From CAADGU01 sp964581605 (lineage in GTDB: Bacteria > Chloroflexota > Anaerolineae > Promineifilales > Promineifilaceae), in contig CAZOPF010000023.1 of the NCBI GenBank assembly GCA_964581605.1, positions 1 to 63,968 of the forward strand: DNA of 63,968 nt, in the 5' to 3' direction. How positions within the stretch are numbered: the first letter of the stretch is position 1; each line of letters starts with the position of its first letter. This document shows, piece by piece, positions 35,001-41,893 of this stretch. Position numbers and translations under genes: made by a program. Below the pieces are notes generated by a model. It did not search any database, was not told the DNA's origin, and saw nothing but the letters and a program-made list of their open reading frames with translations.

Positions 35001-37479
35001 CAATCTCTTCCTCCCGCCGGAAGCGGCTTTGGGCAAAGAGCGGTTCCGCCAATGTATCTTCCACCACAATGAGTTGAGGCCCGCGTTCCAGCAGGCTACG
35101 CACCAGCGCACTCGGCCGCATGTCCACCTCCACCTCATCATGCAGCACACCACACACCGTTGGTGGTGGAATCAATAAATGCCGCTCCTGGTCATAGACG
35201 TGAATTGTCACCAGGTCACAATGCCAGGCGCGGAAAATGCCCACAGCCACCGCTTGCAGCGTCTCTGGCAAGTCGGCCAGCGTCGTGGCATTAGCAATAA
35301 GAGCCGTTGTTTCTCTGGCCTGCTCCAGCCTGGAAAGCAAACGGGCATTGCGCAGTGCCAGCGCAGCGTGGTTGGCAAAGGTTTGGGCAATTTCTTGTTC
35401 TTGCGTGGTAAAGGATTTGGGCCGGTTATAGTTTACATAAAGAGCACCTAGTTTTTCCTCGCCGACACGCAAGGCAATGCCCTGGAAGCTACACACGCCG
35501 GCCCCGCGCAGCAGCAACAATGTAGAATCGCCCATAAATGGATAGGCTTCCAGATTGTTTACATCTTGCATCCCCAGCCAGCCCAATTGCAGCACGGTAT
35601 GGGTGGTGCCACCGGCACGCGGCCCTTGTTTGCGTGAACGCAGCCACACGTCTTCAGGAATGCCAAAGGCAATGGAATCATCAGGGATAAACTCCAATCG
35701 AGATTCGTCGTATGACCAGATAACGGCCGAATCTGCCCGCAAAACCTGGCAGGCGCTGACCACAATCTGGTTAAGCACGGCTGGTAACCCATCTGCATGA
35801 GCCATAGCTTCGGCCGCCTGGCGCATATGCTCCAACTCATCCAACTTGCGCGCATTTTCATAGGCAATGGCCGCCTGGTTGACAAATAGCTGTAAAGCCT
35901 CAATTTCGGCCTCGGCAAAGAGGCGGGGGTGTTGAAAATAAACCCACATCACGCCAATGCGCTGCCCTTCAATGGTCAGAGGCATGCCGGCGGCCGCCTG
36001 GATGCCACGGGCAAAAAAGCTGGGGTTGGCACGATCCAGCGCCTGTTGATAATCCTCGATAATCTGCGGCTGGCCGGTGCGCACAACGGCCATTGAAAGG
36101 CCATCCGGCCGTATGACGCTCATCACGTTTACCTGATCATCTTCAGAAATGATGAGGTCTGTTACCTGCCCGGTTTGCTGATCGATCAGAAACATGCGCA
36201 CGCCAGCAGCGGCCGTGACCTCTTTGGCCTGGTTTACAATATCTTGCCACACCTGTCGGGGATTCCGAGAAGAAACAAGGGTGTTGCTGGCCTGGTAAAA
36301 CTGGTGCAAGCGCTGTCGGGATTGTTCGGATTGGTTCAGCAGGCGTGCCTTTTCCAGGCCAATGGCAGCCTGAAGTGCAAAACGCTCCAAAATATCAATA
36401 TCATTGGCAAAGAGGCGGTGGGTTTGTTCTGTATCGGCAATGAAGAGAACGGCCGTTACCTGGGCATCTTGCTTCAGGGGAATGGCCACAACTGTTTCTA
36501 AACCCAGAGTCGCCAACAGCTCCTCCCGTTCCGGCCATTGGGGAAAGTCATTGGTGTAGAGTGTGGCCCCCGTTTGGGCAGCCCGCCCCAATAATCCTTC
36601 ACCCTGGTGAATCTGGTGGCCAATCAATTCATGGGGCAATCCGTAGACATCGGCCAATGTCAGGGTAAACGCATCAATAAGAAAGAGGCCGCTGATTGTG
36701 CAGCCTACCAGTTCGGCTGCCAGCCGGATGACATCCTGGCGTAAGCGACCGGTATGCTGCTGGGCCAAAATACGGCGAGAGGTTTCATCCAGCGTAGCCA
36801 GCAGGTGGCTGCGCCGCTGGCTTTCTTCGTGGGCTTGCAGGCGTTCAATGAGGACGGCCGTTTGCCCGGCAATGGTCAGGGTCAATTCAATTCGGCTTTC
36901 AGTAAAAGGCGCGGTTTCCCAGGGGCGCATTTCGCCCAGCTCCAGCAGCCCCAATGTGCGGCGGCCAGAGCGGAGCGGCACAACGAGCATGGATTGTATA
37001 TCCTCTGCTAATTGCATCTGGCGCGACCATCGCTGCAAAATACCACGCCCGGCACGGCCGTCAATTTTGATGATGCTGTAGGCGTGTTCATAGAGCAGTT
37101 CGTTGAGGCGCGGCCAATCTGCTACGGCCGTAGCTTTGCCCATCCCTGGCTGCCAGACAAACGGCGTGTTTTCGTGGGGAAGGGGGTATACGGCCGTGAC
37201 CGTTAGATAACTGCTTTCCGGGTCCAGCAAAAAAAGGCGACAGAACGATGCCCCCATATGCCTGACCAACAGTTGTGCCAGATTTTGCAAACCATATGAG
37301 AGGTTTTCGGCTTCAGCCAACAAGTTGCTGGCAGCCAGCAACAAATTGAGTCGTTGTTGGGTATCTTCGACCTCCCCTTTCAGGCTTTTAGCCATCATAC
37401 CATCTGGCGAGATAACCATTAACTGCTCATAAGGAATATCAACGTGTGCGTGGCTGTTTGATTGCTCGGTTTTGCTCAT
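32059..37479 (-). CDS. Hybrid sensor histidine kinase with nine GAF domains
   Basis: The 1806-residue soluble protein consists of about nine consecutive GAF domains (~165-175 residues each, from about 45 to 1560). Most end with a helix like NQAAIAYENARKL or AGQAAIAMKNARLYD. A dimerisation-like helix with a possible phosphoacceptor His (AWRHSITADA) follows, then an HATPase_c domain: N box DLVIDNALDAM, G1 DTGPGIPEAL and G2 GHLGRGLLMVQAI. No membrane segment is present, so it should sense cytoplasmic small molecules or redox state. AAGGAGA lies seven bases before the ATG at 37479. It heads an operon with two receiver-type proteins and a translin. Confidence 0.9.
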   Translation of the reverse strand: MSKTEQSNSHAHVDIPYEQLMVISPDGMMAKSLKGEVEDTQQRLNLLLAASNLLAEAENLSYGLQNLAQLLVRHMGASFCRLFLLDPESSYLTVTAVYPLPHENTPFVWQPGMGKATAVADWPRLNELLYEHAYSIIKIDGRAGRGILQRWSRQMQLAEDIQSMLVVPLRSGRRTLGLLELGEMRPWETAPFTESRIELTLTIAGQTAVLIERLQAHEESQRRSHLLATLDETSRRILAQQHTGRLRQDVIRLAAELVGCTISGLFLIDAFTLTLADVYGLPHELIGHQIHQGEGLLGRAAQTGATLYTNDFPQWPEREELLATLGLETVVAIPLKQDAQVTAVLFIADTEQTHRLFANDIDILERFALQAAIGLEKARLLNQSEQSRQRLHQFYQASNTLVSSRNPRQVWQDIVNQAKEVTAAAGVRMFLIDQQTGQVTDLIISEDDQVNVMSVIRPDGLSMAVVRTGQPQIIEDYQQALDRANPSFFARGIQAAAGMPLTIEGQRIGVMWVYFQHPRLFAEAEIEALQLFVNQAAIAYENARKLDELEHMRQAAEAMAHADGLPAVLNQIVVSACQVLRADSAVIWSYDESRLEFIPDDSIAFGIPEDVWLRSRKQGPRAGGTTHTVLQLGWLGMQDVNNLEAYPFMGDSTLLLLRGAGVCSFQGIALRVGEEKLGALYVNYNRPKSFTTQEQEIAQTFANHAALALRNARLLSRLEQARETTALIANATTLADLPETLQAVAVGIFRAWHCDLVTIHVYDQERHLLIPPPTVCGVLHDEVEVDMRPSALVRSLLERGPQLIVVEDTLAEPLFAQSRFRREEEIVACVAARLQMGPQTVGMLFINYRQPHHFTEDELRHIELSANQAAVAIHNAQLYERKQRRTDALQALYLAGQAVTGSLNQQHIWGRIAEQSWRLVSYAGRRISYSSIWLVEDGAGARVVSAYPREELQKTRQALGPFVPWVAAPHGRTGIMHRAYKTGQSQLVADVDADPDYLRSHKETRSELVVPIILENEVVGIINVEHSEYAAFDQEDIHALEALAGQAAIAMKNARLYDTAVHRARLLHLASQVAGHANSTLDEQKLLKKIVHAIATDFGFYHVAVFLMDENGEHVIMRAASSENGQRLVSDGYKLKVGEQGLVGQVARDGRYQIVNDVSQNTHFLRNPLLQHTHSEATFPLIVRDKVIGVLDLQHRGTGSLQDDQIATLEMMTNQIANAIHNAQLYSQAEQQTFTLRALYDAGKSIVESLDLDEILNNLVEQVWKLTGSHGPQAEFSCLLLHEDGYLTFEAAYPRETLAALRERPGRIELSQPERYGITGRAFLTGMPQLVANVAEDRNYLIFSEETASELAVPIKIEGHVVGVINVEHSQPAAFDKQDEADLVALAAQAAIAIQNANTYREAHILVDVSVSLADAANMNEVMQLVLEAALKMTRTSSGSILYWDEEKEAFDPAYTLDAPGQPIRQYQTSARRRGFTRNVVRTRRPVFMYDALYVTNVNPAVIQKGRRSLIGVPILSEGKVIAVLHVYSTQPRHFSQHQVASLETLAAQAGVAIAKMRGLEELYETKGKVGAYMALAWMSMASNAWRHSITADAVNIRNAADMVKGALASAVPDETRRHHMKQKLTMIHNLAERVMSRPITPALSSEEGASPIIVNDLIRERIAQLWEDDKYAVLSLPTLRLDATDNILVWASAEWLQLALDLVIDNALDAMRDSSVQRLTIETSCNADLIEITIQDTGPGIPEALLPELFKGSLKRPRREGHLGRGLLMVQAIMQTYGGDVYARNAPNRGATMVLSLPIYENVIA

Positions 37480-37621
37480 CAACCGTCTCCTTGTGTTATC
37501 TTACAGCCGGGGCATCCCCCCCGGTTTGCCAACCCCCAACTGGCGGCTGATAAGATGGTTTATAGCATATTGTAGCCGGAGATGAACTGATAATTGTCTG
37601 CCAATTTCCTGGCAAAGCTGG

Positions 37622-37657
37622 CAAAAAAAAACCGCTCTCGTTTTGGGAGCGGCTTTT
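37622..37657. terminator. Bidirectional rho-independent terminator
   Basis: CCGCTC (37632-37637) pairs with GAGCGG (37647-37652). On the minus strand it is followed by a run of nine T, ending the infC-rpmI-rplT transcript about 30 bases after the rplT stop. On the plus strand it is followed by five T. Confidence 0.9.
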
Positions 37658-37683
37658 TGAAGTGAGGGTTAATGGAATGAAAA

Positions 37684-38040
37684 CTAGGCAGCTAATGCTT
37701 CTTTCGCTTTCTGGACAACGGCCGTAAATGCCTGCTCATCTGTCACTGCCAGATAAGCCAAAGCTTTGCGGTCCAGTTGCACATTAGCCAGCTTCAATCC
37801 GTGCATAAAACGGCTGTAGCTCAGGCCATGCAACCGGGAAGCAGCGTTAATGCGGGCAATCCACAACTGCCGAAATTCACGGCGGCGAACACGCCGGTCC
37901 CGATACGCATACCAGTATGATTTCATCATGGCTTCATTGGCCCGGCGGAACAATTTGCTTCGGGTGCCCCATTGACCTTTGGTCATGCCAATGATTTTTT
38001 TGTGACGACGTTGGGTTACAAACCCACCTTTTACTCTCAT
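37684..38040 (-). CDS. rplT: 50S ribosomal protein L20
   Basis: The 118-residue protein has the L20 hallmarks: an N-terminal basic helix with RRHKKIIGMTKGQWGTRSKL, the RRREFRQLWIARINAA block and YSRFMHGLKLANVQLDRKAL. L20 binds 23S rRNA early in large-subunit assembly and in several bacteria represses its own operon. It is the last gene of infC-rpmI-rplT and is followed by a strong terminator. Length and sequence are normal. Confidence 0.98.
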   Translation of the reverse strand: MRVKGGFVTQRRHKKIIGMTKGQWGTRSKLFRRANEAMMKSYWYAYRDRRVRRREFRQLWIARINAASRLHGLSYSRFMHGLKLANVQLDRKALAYLAVTDEQAFTAVVQKAKEALAA

Positions 38041-38136
38041 GCTCTTTTACCTCGCATTTGGTTGGCGCTGGCGCTCAAACTGCTCATGATTGACCGGGCA
38101 ATCGAGGCCAGGCAGCGATAAACAAACACAATAAAA

Positions 38137-38388
38137 TTATCCGGCCGGCGGATTGGCCTTATATTGTCTCATGTAAGGCAGCAGTCTCTTCAGCCGTTTC
38201 TGGTCGCCTTTGCTGTCCACCACCAGCATTTTGTCAAACTGCCGTTTGACACGTTTGGATTTGCGCCGCCGCAAATGGCTTTTGCCACCTTTGGTACGCA
38301 CAATCTCGCCACTGCCGGTAGCCCGGAAACGTTTGGCGGCCGCTTTGTATGTCTTCAATTTATATTTTTTTGTTTTTTGTTTAGCCAT
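38137..38388 (-). CDS. rpmI: 50S ribosomal protein L35
   Basis: The 83-residue, very basic protein matches L35: KLKTYKAAAKRFRATGSGEI, GKSHLRRRKSKRVKRQ and a C-terminal KRLKRLLPYM. It is slightly longer than the usual 65 residues because of a C-terminal extension (RQYKANPPAG). It lies between infC and rplT as expected. A hairpin followed by T6 lies directly upstream, between it and infC. Confidence 0.96.
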   Translation of the reverse strand: MAKQKTKKYKLKTYKAAAKRFRATGSGEIVRTKGGKSHLRRRKSKRVKRQFDKMLVVDSKGDQKRLKRLLPYMRQYKANPPAG

Positions 38389-38404
38389 TTTAATTCACCC
38401 TCAT

Positions 38405-38425
38405 AAAAAAGCCCCCAACGGGGGC
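38405..38425 (-). terminator. Intra-operon terminator/attenuator between infC and rpmI
   Basis: On the minus strand GCCCCC-GTT-GGGGGC is followed by TTTTTT, the form of an intrinsic terminator. It sits about 50 bases downstream of the infC stop and just before the rpmI ribosome-binding region. It could set the ratio of IF3 to L35/L20 or serve as a regulated attenuator. Confidence 0.8.
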
Positions 38426-38476
38426 GAATACACAGTTCAGTTGCACAATACCCTTGATTCAGCTTGTTTTGTAACG

Positions 38477-39028
38477 TTACAAATTCGTGGGTGTCATCAG
38501 TAATGTCATTGACCACCCTTCCAATTTTGGTTCTTGCTCAACTGTTGCCAATTCACTCAGATCGCTGGCAATCTCTTCCAATGTTTGTTGGCCTAATTCA
38601 GGATGTGTGATCTCACGCCCTTTGAACCGCACCTGAAATTTAACCTTTTTACCTTCGCCTAACCATTGTTTGGCCCGCTGCACATGGACGTCCTTATGAA
38701 AACCAGAGGTACGTGGCGTCAGGCGAATAGTCTTGATCTCTATCTGCTTCTGGTGTTTATGTGCCTCACGTTCCTTTTTTGTCTTTTCGTAGGCAAATTT
38801 GCCAAAATCCATGATGCGGCATACCGGTGGTTCCGCATTGGGTGCCACTTCAACCAGATCAAGTTCTGCTTCTTCGGCTAATTGTCTGGCTTTGGCAATG
38901 GGCACAACCCCATGGTTTTCACCGTTGTGGTCAATAAGCCGCACCTCACGGACACGGATTTCTCTGTTGACCCGGTAATCGGACCCAGAGGTTGTTTTAT
39001 ACGCTGTTTTGCTTCGTCGCTTCCGAAT
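38477..39028 (-). CDS. infC: Translation initiation factor IF-3 with probable AUU start
   Basis: IF-3 binds the 30S subunit and enforces correct start-codon selection. The frame is open from ATT at 39028 (a TAG lies two codons upstream) to the stop at 38477, giving 183 residues, the usual IF-3 length. It reads YRVNREIRVREVRLIDHNGE, then ELDLVEVAPNAEPPVCRIMD and the C-terminal domain (KTIRLTPRTSGFHKDVHV). There is no ATG, GTG or TTG between the upstream stop and GTG 38944, and starting there would delete the conserved YRVNREIRVRE segment. GGAGAG lies at 39035-39040, well placed for ATT. E. coli infC also starts at AUU, which allows autoregulation. Confidence 0.93.
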   Translation of the reverse strand: MRKRRSKTAYKTTSGSDYRVNREIRVREVRLIDHNGENHGVVPIAKARQLAEEAELDLVEVAPNAEPPVCRIMDFGKFAYEKTKKEREAHKHQKQIEIKTIRLTPRTSGFHKDVHVQRAKQWLGEGKKVKFQVRFKGREITHPELGQQTLEEIASDLSELATVEQEPKLEGWSMTLLMTPTNL

Positions 39029-39040
39029 ATTCTACTCTCC
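39026..39040 (-). promoter_or_regulatory. infC ribosome-binding site and AUU start codon
   Basis: Minus-strand GGAGAG (39040-39035), then TAGAAT, then ATT (39028-39026). The spacing from GGAG to ATT is eight bases. An in-frame stop directly upstream excludes an earlier start. Confidence 0.8.
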
Positions 39041-39092
39041 GTTTATCACAATTTTATTGAGTCCATTGCTCAATGAACCATAAACAAACAGC

Positions 39093-39108
39093 CCGGTCTT
39101 ATGACCGG
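39093..39108 (-). promoter_or_regulatory. 5' leader hairpin of infC operon
   Basis: CCGGTC-ATAA-GACCGG on the minus strand lies close to the 5' end predicted from the promoter at 39122-39150, in a leader of roughly 90 nt. It could stabilise the mRNA or be part of an L20/IF-3 autoregulatory leader; it does not match a known leader family closely enough to name. Confidence 0.5.
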
Positions 39109-39121
39109 TGCCGCACAGGAG

Positions 39122-39150
39122 ATGATAGCACACGGCCGTAACAGCGTCAA
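39122..39150 (-). promoter_or_regulatory. Sigma70-type promoter of infC
   Basis: Minus strand TTGACG (39150-39145), 17-bp spacer, TATCAT (39127-39122). The spacer contains one ACGGCCGT. It is divergent from the arsR promoter 43 bp away. Confidence 0.7.
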
Positions 39151-39192
39151 ACTTTTTCTGGATGGCTACCAGACCACATTGTCTCCCACAGC

Positions 39193-39220
39193 TTGACAGG
39201 CAATCAGGCCTTGATATAAT
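39193..39220 (+). promoter_or_regulatory. Sigma70-type promoter of arsR-arsM
   Basis: TTGACA (39193-39198), 16-bp spacer, TATAAT (39215-39220): both hexamers are consensus. It is overlapped at its downstream side by an imperfect palindrome that may be the ArsR operator. Confidence 0.9.
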
Positions 39221-39255
39221 ACGAACATATAGACGTTCTTCGATATGTGTATTAT
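39217..39255 (+). promoter_or_regulatory. Putative ArsR operator
   Basis: TAATACGAACATATAG on the left is mirrored by ATATGTGTATTA on the right (imperfect inverted repeat around 39236). It covers the end of the -10 element, the expected transcription start and the arsR start codons, a good position for repression. Confidence 0.55.
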
Positions 39256-39544
39256 GGATTCAGTAATTTTCGGTAAAGCTATCGCCGACCCTACCCGACA
39301 GGCCATTATGCGGTTGTTATGCTGCAACTGGCTATGTGTGACGGATGTGGTGGAGCAAATGGGTACATTATCCCAACCAACGGTGTCTCATCATTTGAGT
39401 ATCTTACGTGATGCCGGATTGGTGAATGTGCGGCGCGAAGGGAAGCAGGTTTATTATTCCCTGAATCAGGAAGCGGTGGCTATTTGCTGTGGAACGATTA
39501 TGCAGGTATTTGCTCCTCAGGTTCATGTGGCAATTGGAGAGTAG
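39245..39544 (+). CDS. arsR: ArsR-family metalloregulator
   Basis: The 99-residue winged-helix repressor shows GKAIADPTRQAIMRLL, the recognition-helix segment SQPTVSHHLSILRDAGLV and the wing REGKQVYYSL. Cysteines in LLCCNWLCVTD lie where ArsR proteins bind As(III)/Sb(III), and a second Cys pair (AICCGT) lies near the C-terminus. It should repress its own operon and release it when arsenite binds. The downstream arsenite methyltransferase supports this. ATG 39245 or 39254 could be the start; neither has a clear Shine-Dalgarno sequence. Confidence 0.9.
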   Translation: MCIMDSVIFGKAIADPTRQAIMRLLCCNWLCVTDVVEQMGTLSQPTVSHHLSILRDAGLVNVRREGKQVYYSLNQEAVAICCGTIMQVFAPQVHVAIGE

Positions 39545-39628
39545 ATGAAGCCTGCCGGCGGGTGGAATCTGCTCTCTTTTTTGGGCAAACATATAGACAA
39601 ATATAAATACATCAATATGGAGATTCCA

Positions 39629-40420
39629 ATGACAACTTTAACTTTTGAACAGATACATGAAGAGGTGAAGGCGCGTTACGGCCGTCTGGCCAGCGAGTTC
39701 AAAGTAGAGCTAAAGCCGGCCGAACAAGCCAGTTGCTGCGGTGATACCATCAGCGATGGCTACTGTGGCACGGAATTTTATGATGTGGACGTGAGTAGCC
39801 TGCCAGCTGACGTTACTGGCATGTCGTTAGGTTGTGGCGATCCCATCACCATTGCCGAATTACAGCCAGGGCAAACAGTGGTAGATTTGGGTTCAGGAGG
39901 GGGTATTGATTGTTTTTTGGCAGCGCAGCGGGTAGGGCCTGCCGGGCATGTAATTGGTGTGGATATGACCGAAGCCATGCTGGAAAAGGCCAACCGCAAT
40001 AAGGAAAAGATAGCCGCGACGAATGTGGAGTTTCGCTTTGGTCATATTGAAAAACTGCCAGTGGCCTCGAATAGCGTGGATGTGGTGCTTTCAAATTGTG
40101 TGATTAACCTCAGTCCAGACAAACCGGCCGTCTTTCAGGATGCTTTTCGGGTACTCAAATCTGGAGGTAAACTGGCCGTCTCAGACATGGTGACACAGGG
40201 CAGTTTTACACCTGCAGAACGGGCGGATATGTCTCGTTGGGCTGGCTGCATTACTGGGGCGGAAGATGTGGCCGATTACACAACCTGGATGGAGGAAGCT
40301 GGCTTTTCTCAAATTTCAATTCGTGATAAAGCGCACCCTGAAGTTGAGCTGGCACATATGCCCCGTGGTGAGGGCGCTGCCCGAATTTTTAGTGCGCGTA
40401 TTACGGCCGTAAAACCCTGA
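39629..40420 (+). CDS. arsM: Arsenite S-adenosylmethionine methyltransferase
   Basis: ArsM methylates trivalent arsenic using SAM, giving volatile or less retained species. The 263-residue protein has the SAM-binding core VVDLGSGGGIDCFLAAQRVG and VIGVDMTEAMLEKA. The characteristic cysteines lie in ASCCGDTISDGYCG, VLSNCVINLSPDK and WAGCITGAE, matching the three arsenic-binding positions of ArsM. I start at the ATG at 39629 (MTTLTFEQIHEEVKARYG), where GGAG lies six bases upstream. It lies downstream of arsR on the same strand, within one operon driven by the promoter at 39193. Confidence 0.94.
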   Translation: MTTLTFEQIHEEVKARYGRLASEFKVELKPAEQASCCGDTISDGYCGTEFYDVDVSSLPADVTGMSLGCGDPITIAELQPGQTVVDLGSGGGIDCFLAAQRVGPAGHVIGVDMTEAMLEKANRNKEKIAATNVEFRFGHIEKLPVASNSVDVVLSNCVINLSPDKPAVFQDAFRVLKSGGKLAVSDMVTQGSFTPAERADMSRWAGCITGAEDVADYTTWMEEAGFSQISIRDKAHPEVELAHMPRGEGAARIFSARITAVKP

Positions 40421-40438
40421 TCACCGTTGCCCGACGCC

Positions 40439-40467
40439 GTAAGGGCGGCTCTTGTGGCCGCCCTTAC
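40439..40467. terminator. Hairpin between convergent arsM and pgk
   Basis: GTAAGGGCGGC (40439-40449) pairs perfectly with GCCGCCCTTAC (40457-40467) around a 7-base loop. No T-run follows on either strand, so it may be a repeat-type or factor-assisted stop between the convergent genes. Confidence 0.6.
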
Positions 40468-40505
40468 GCAACAGTGATACCGGCTCTAAGAATGTTGCCA
40501 TTCCT

Positions 40506-41723
40506 TTATTTGTCGTCCAATACGGCAATGCCTGGCAGCAGTTTGCCTTCAAGCAATTCCAGGCTGGCACCACCGCCTGTACTGATGTGGCTCATTTGAT
40601 CGGCCAATCCAGCTTTCATTACGGCCGCGGCCGAATCGCCACCACCAATGATAACCTGTGTACCCATGTTCACCATTTGTGCAAGTAATTTGGCCAGGCT
40701 ATTAGTGCCTTCTGCAAAGCGGTCCATTTCAAAAACGCCCATTGGCCCATTCCAGACAATGAGCCGTGCTCCCTGCAATTCCTGGTTAAACCGTTCTAGC
40801 GAATCTGGCCCGATATCCAGAGCCATCATGTGAACGGGGATGCTCCAGGCGGCTACGACCATTACCTCTGCGTCAGCAGCAAATTTATCAGCGACTACCA
40901 AATCAACCGGCAAAACCAACCGTTCTCCGGCCAATTCAATGAGCCGCTGTGCTTCGGCCAGTGCTTCGTTTTCTACTAAAGAGGTGCCGACTTCATGCCC
41001 TTTGGCTTTGAAAAACGTGTTTGCCATCCCGCCGCCAATCAGGATTTTGTCGGCCGTTTTGAGTAGGTTTTCAATCAGCTTGATTTTGTCAGAAATTTTC
41101 GCGCCACCCATGATGGCTATATAGGGGCGAGGGGGATTGACAACGGCCGTGCCCAGCGCGCTAAGTTCTTTTTCCATGAGGAAGCCGGCAACGGCCGCGC
41201 CCCCCTTGGCCTGGATCACCCGTGCTGCTCCTTCTGTGCTGGCATGGGCACGGTGCGCCGAACCAAAAGCATCATCCACATAAACATCTGCCAATGCACC
41301 CAGTTGTTTGGAAAGTTCAGGGTCATTTTTTGTTTCGCCGGGCGCAAATCGGGTGTTTTCCAACAAAATGACATCGCCTGGTTTCATAGCGGCAACGGCC
41401 GCCGCCACTGTGTCCCCTACCACTTCATCCAGTTTTGTAACAGGCCGGCCGAGCAGCTCGCTCAGTCGAGCCGCTACCGGATTCATGGCGTATTGCCGGT
41501 CGGCCGGGGATTTTGGCCGCCCCAGGTGAGAACACAAAATCAATGCGGCTCCCTGCTCCAATAAATAATTCAATGTCGGTAAAGCTGCCTGCATACGCAA
41601 ATCATCCGTCACCGTGATATTCCTATCATTGGGGTCTTTGCTGCTGAGGGGGACATTGAAATCTACACGTACCAGCACCTTTTTGCCGTTTACGTCTATA
41701 TCTTGAATTGTCTTTTTGTTCAT
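40506..41723 (-). CDS. pgk: Phosphoglycerate kinase
   Basis: Pgk interconverts 1,3-bisphosphoglycerate plus ADP and 3-phosphoglycerate plus ATP in glycolysis. The 405-residue length is normal. Motifs in order: VLVRVDFNVPL, LCSHLGRPK, LLENTRFAPGETKN, DDAFGSAHRAHAST, AIMGGAKISDK, IGGGMANTF, VWNGPMGVFE and IGGGDSAAAV with STGGGASLELLEG. The ATG at 41723 has AAAGGA upstream. It is a stand-alone gene here, not linked to gap or tpi in this window. Confidence 0.98.
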   Translation of the reverse strand: MNKKTIQDIDVNGKKVLVRVDFNVPLSSKDPNDRNITVTDDLRMQAALPTLNYLLEQGAALILCSHLGRPKSPADRQYAMNPVAARLSELLGRPVTKLDEVVGDTVAAAVAAMKPGDVILLENTRFAPGETKNDPELSKQLGALADVYVDDAFGSAHRAHASTEGAARVIQAKGGAAVAGFLMEKELSALGTAVVNPPRPYIAIMGGAKISDKIKLIENLLKTADKILIGGGMANTFFKAKGHEVGTSLVENEALAEAQRLIELAGERLVLPVDLVVADKFAADAEVMVVAAWSIPVHMMALDIGPDSLERFNQELQGARLIVWNGPMGVFEMDRFAEGTNSLAKLLAQMVNMGTQVIIGGGDSAAAVMKAGLADQMSHISTGGGASLELLEGKLLPGIAVLDDK

Positions 41724-41762
41724 CTCACATCCTTTTGCACATGGCTTCTGAAAGGTTGCCCT

Positions 41763-41768
41763 ATTATA
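41763..41768 (-). promoter_or_regulatory. -10 element of pgk
   Basis: Consensus TATAAT on the minus strand about 40 bases upstream of the pgk ATG. A -35 hexamer with standard spacing is weak (TTGGTG at 19 bp), so only the -10 box is called. Confidence 0.55.
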
Positions 41769-41893
41769 CCCCGATTGTGAGAGCTTTCACCAATAAATTG
41801 CCCTCCTATCATGCGCTTCTCTCTTCGACCTTCCAATCAGGTCCCACATGGGTAACTTTATTTCACCAGGGAGGGGTTGGCATCCTCAGATTT

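Noticed and set aside
38477..38944. infC starting at GTG 38944
   Set aside because: It would remove the conserved YRVNREIRVRE segment, and there is no good ribosome-binding site at that codon compared with the ATT start.
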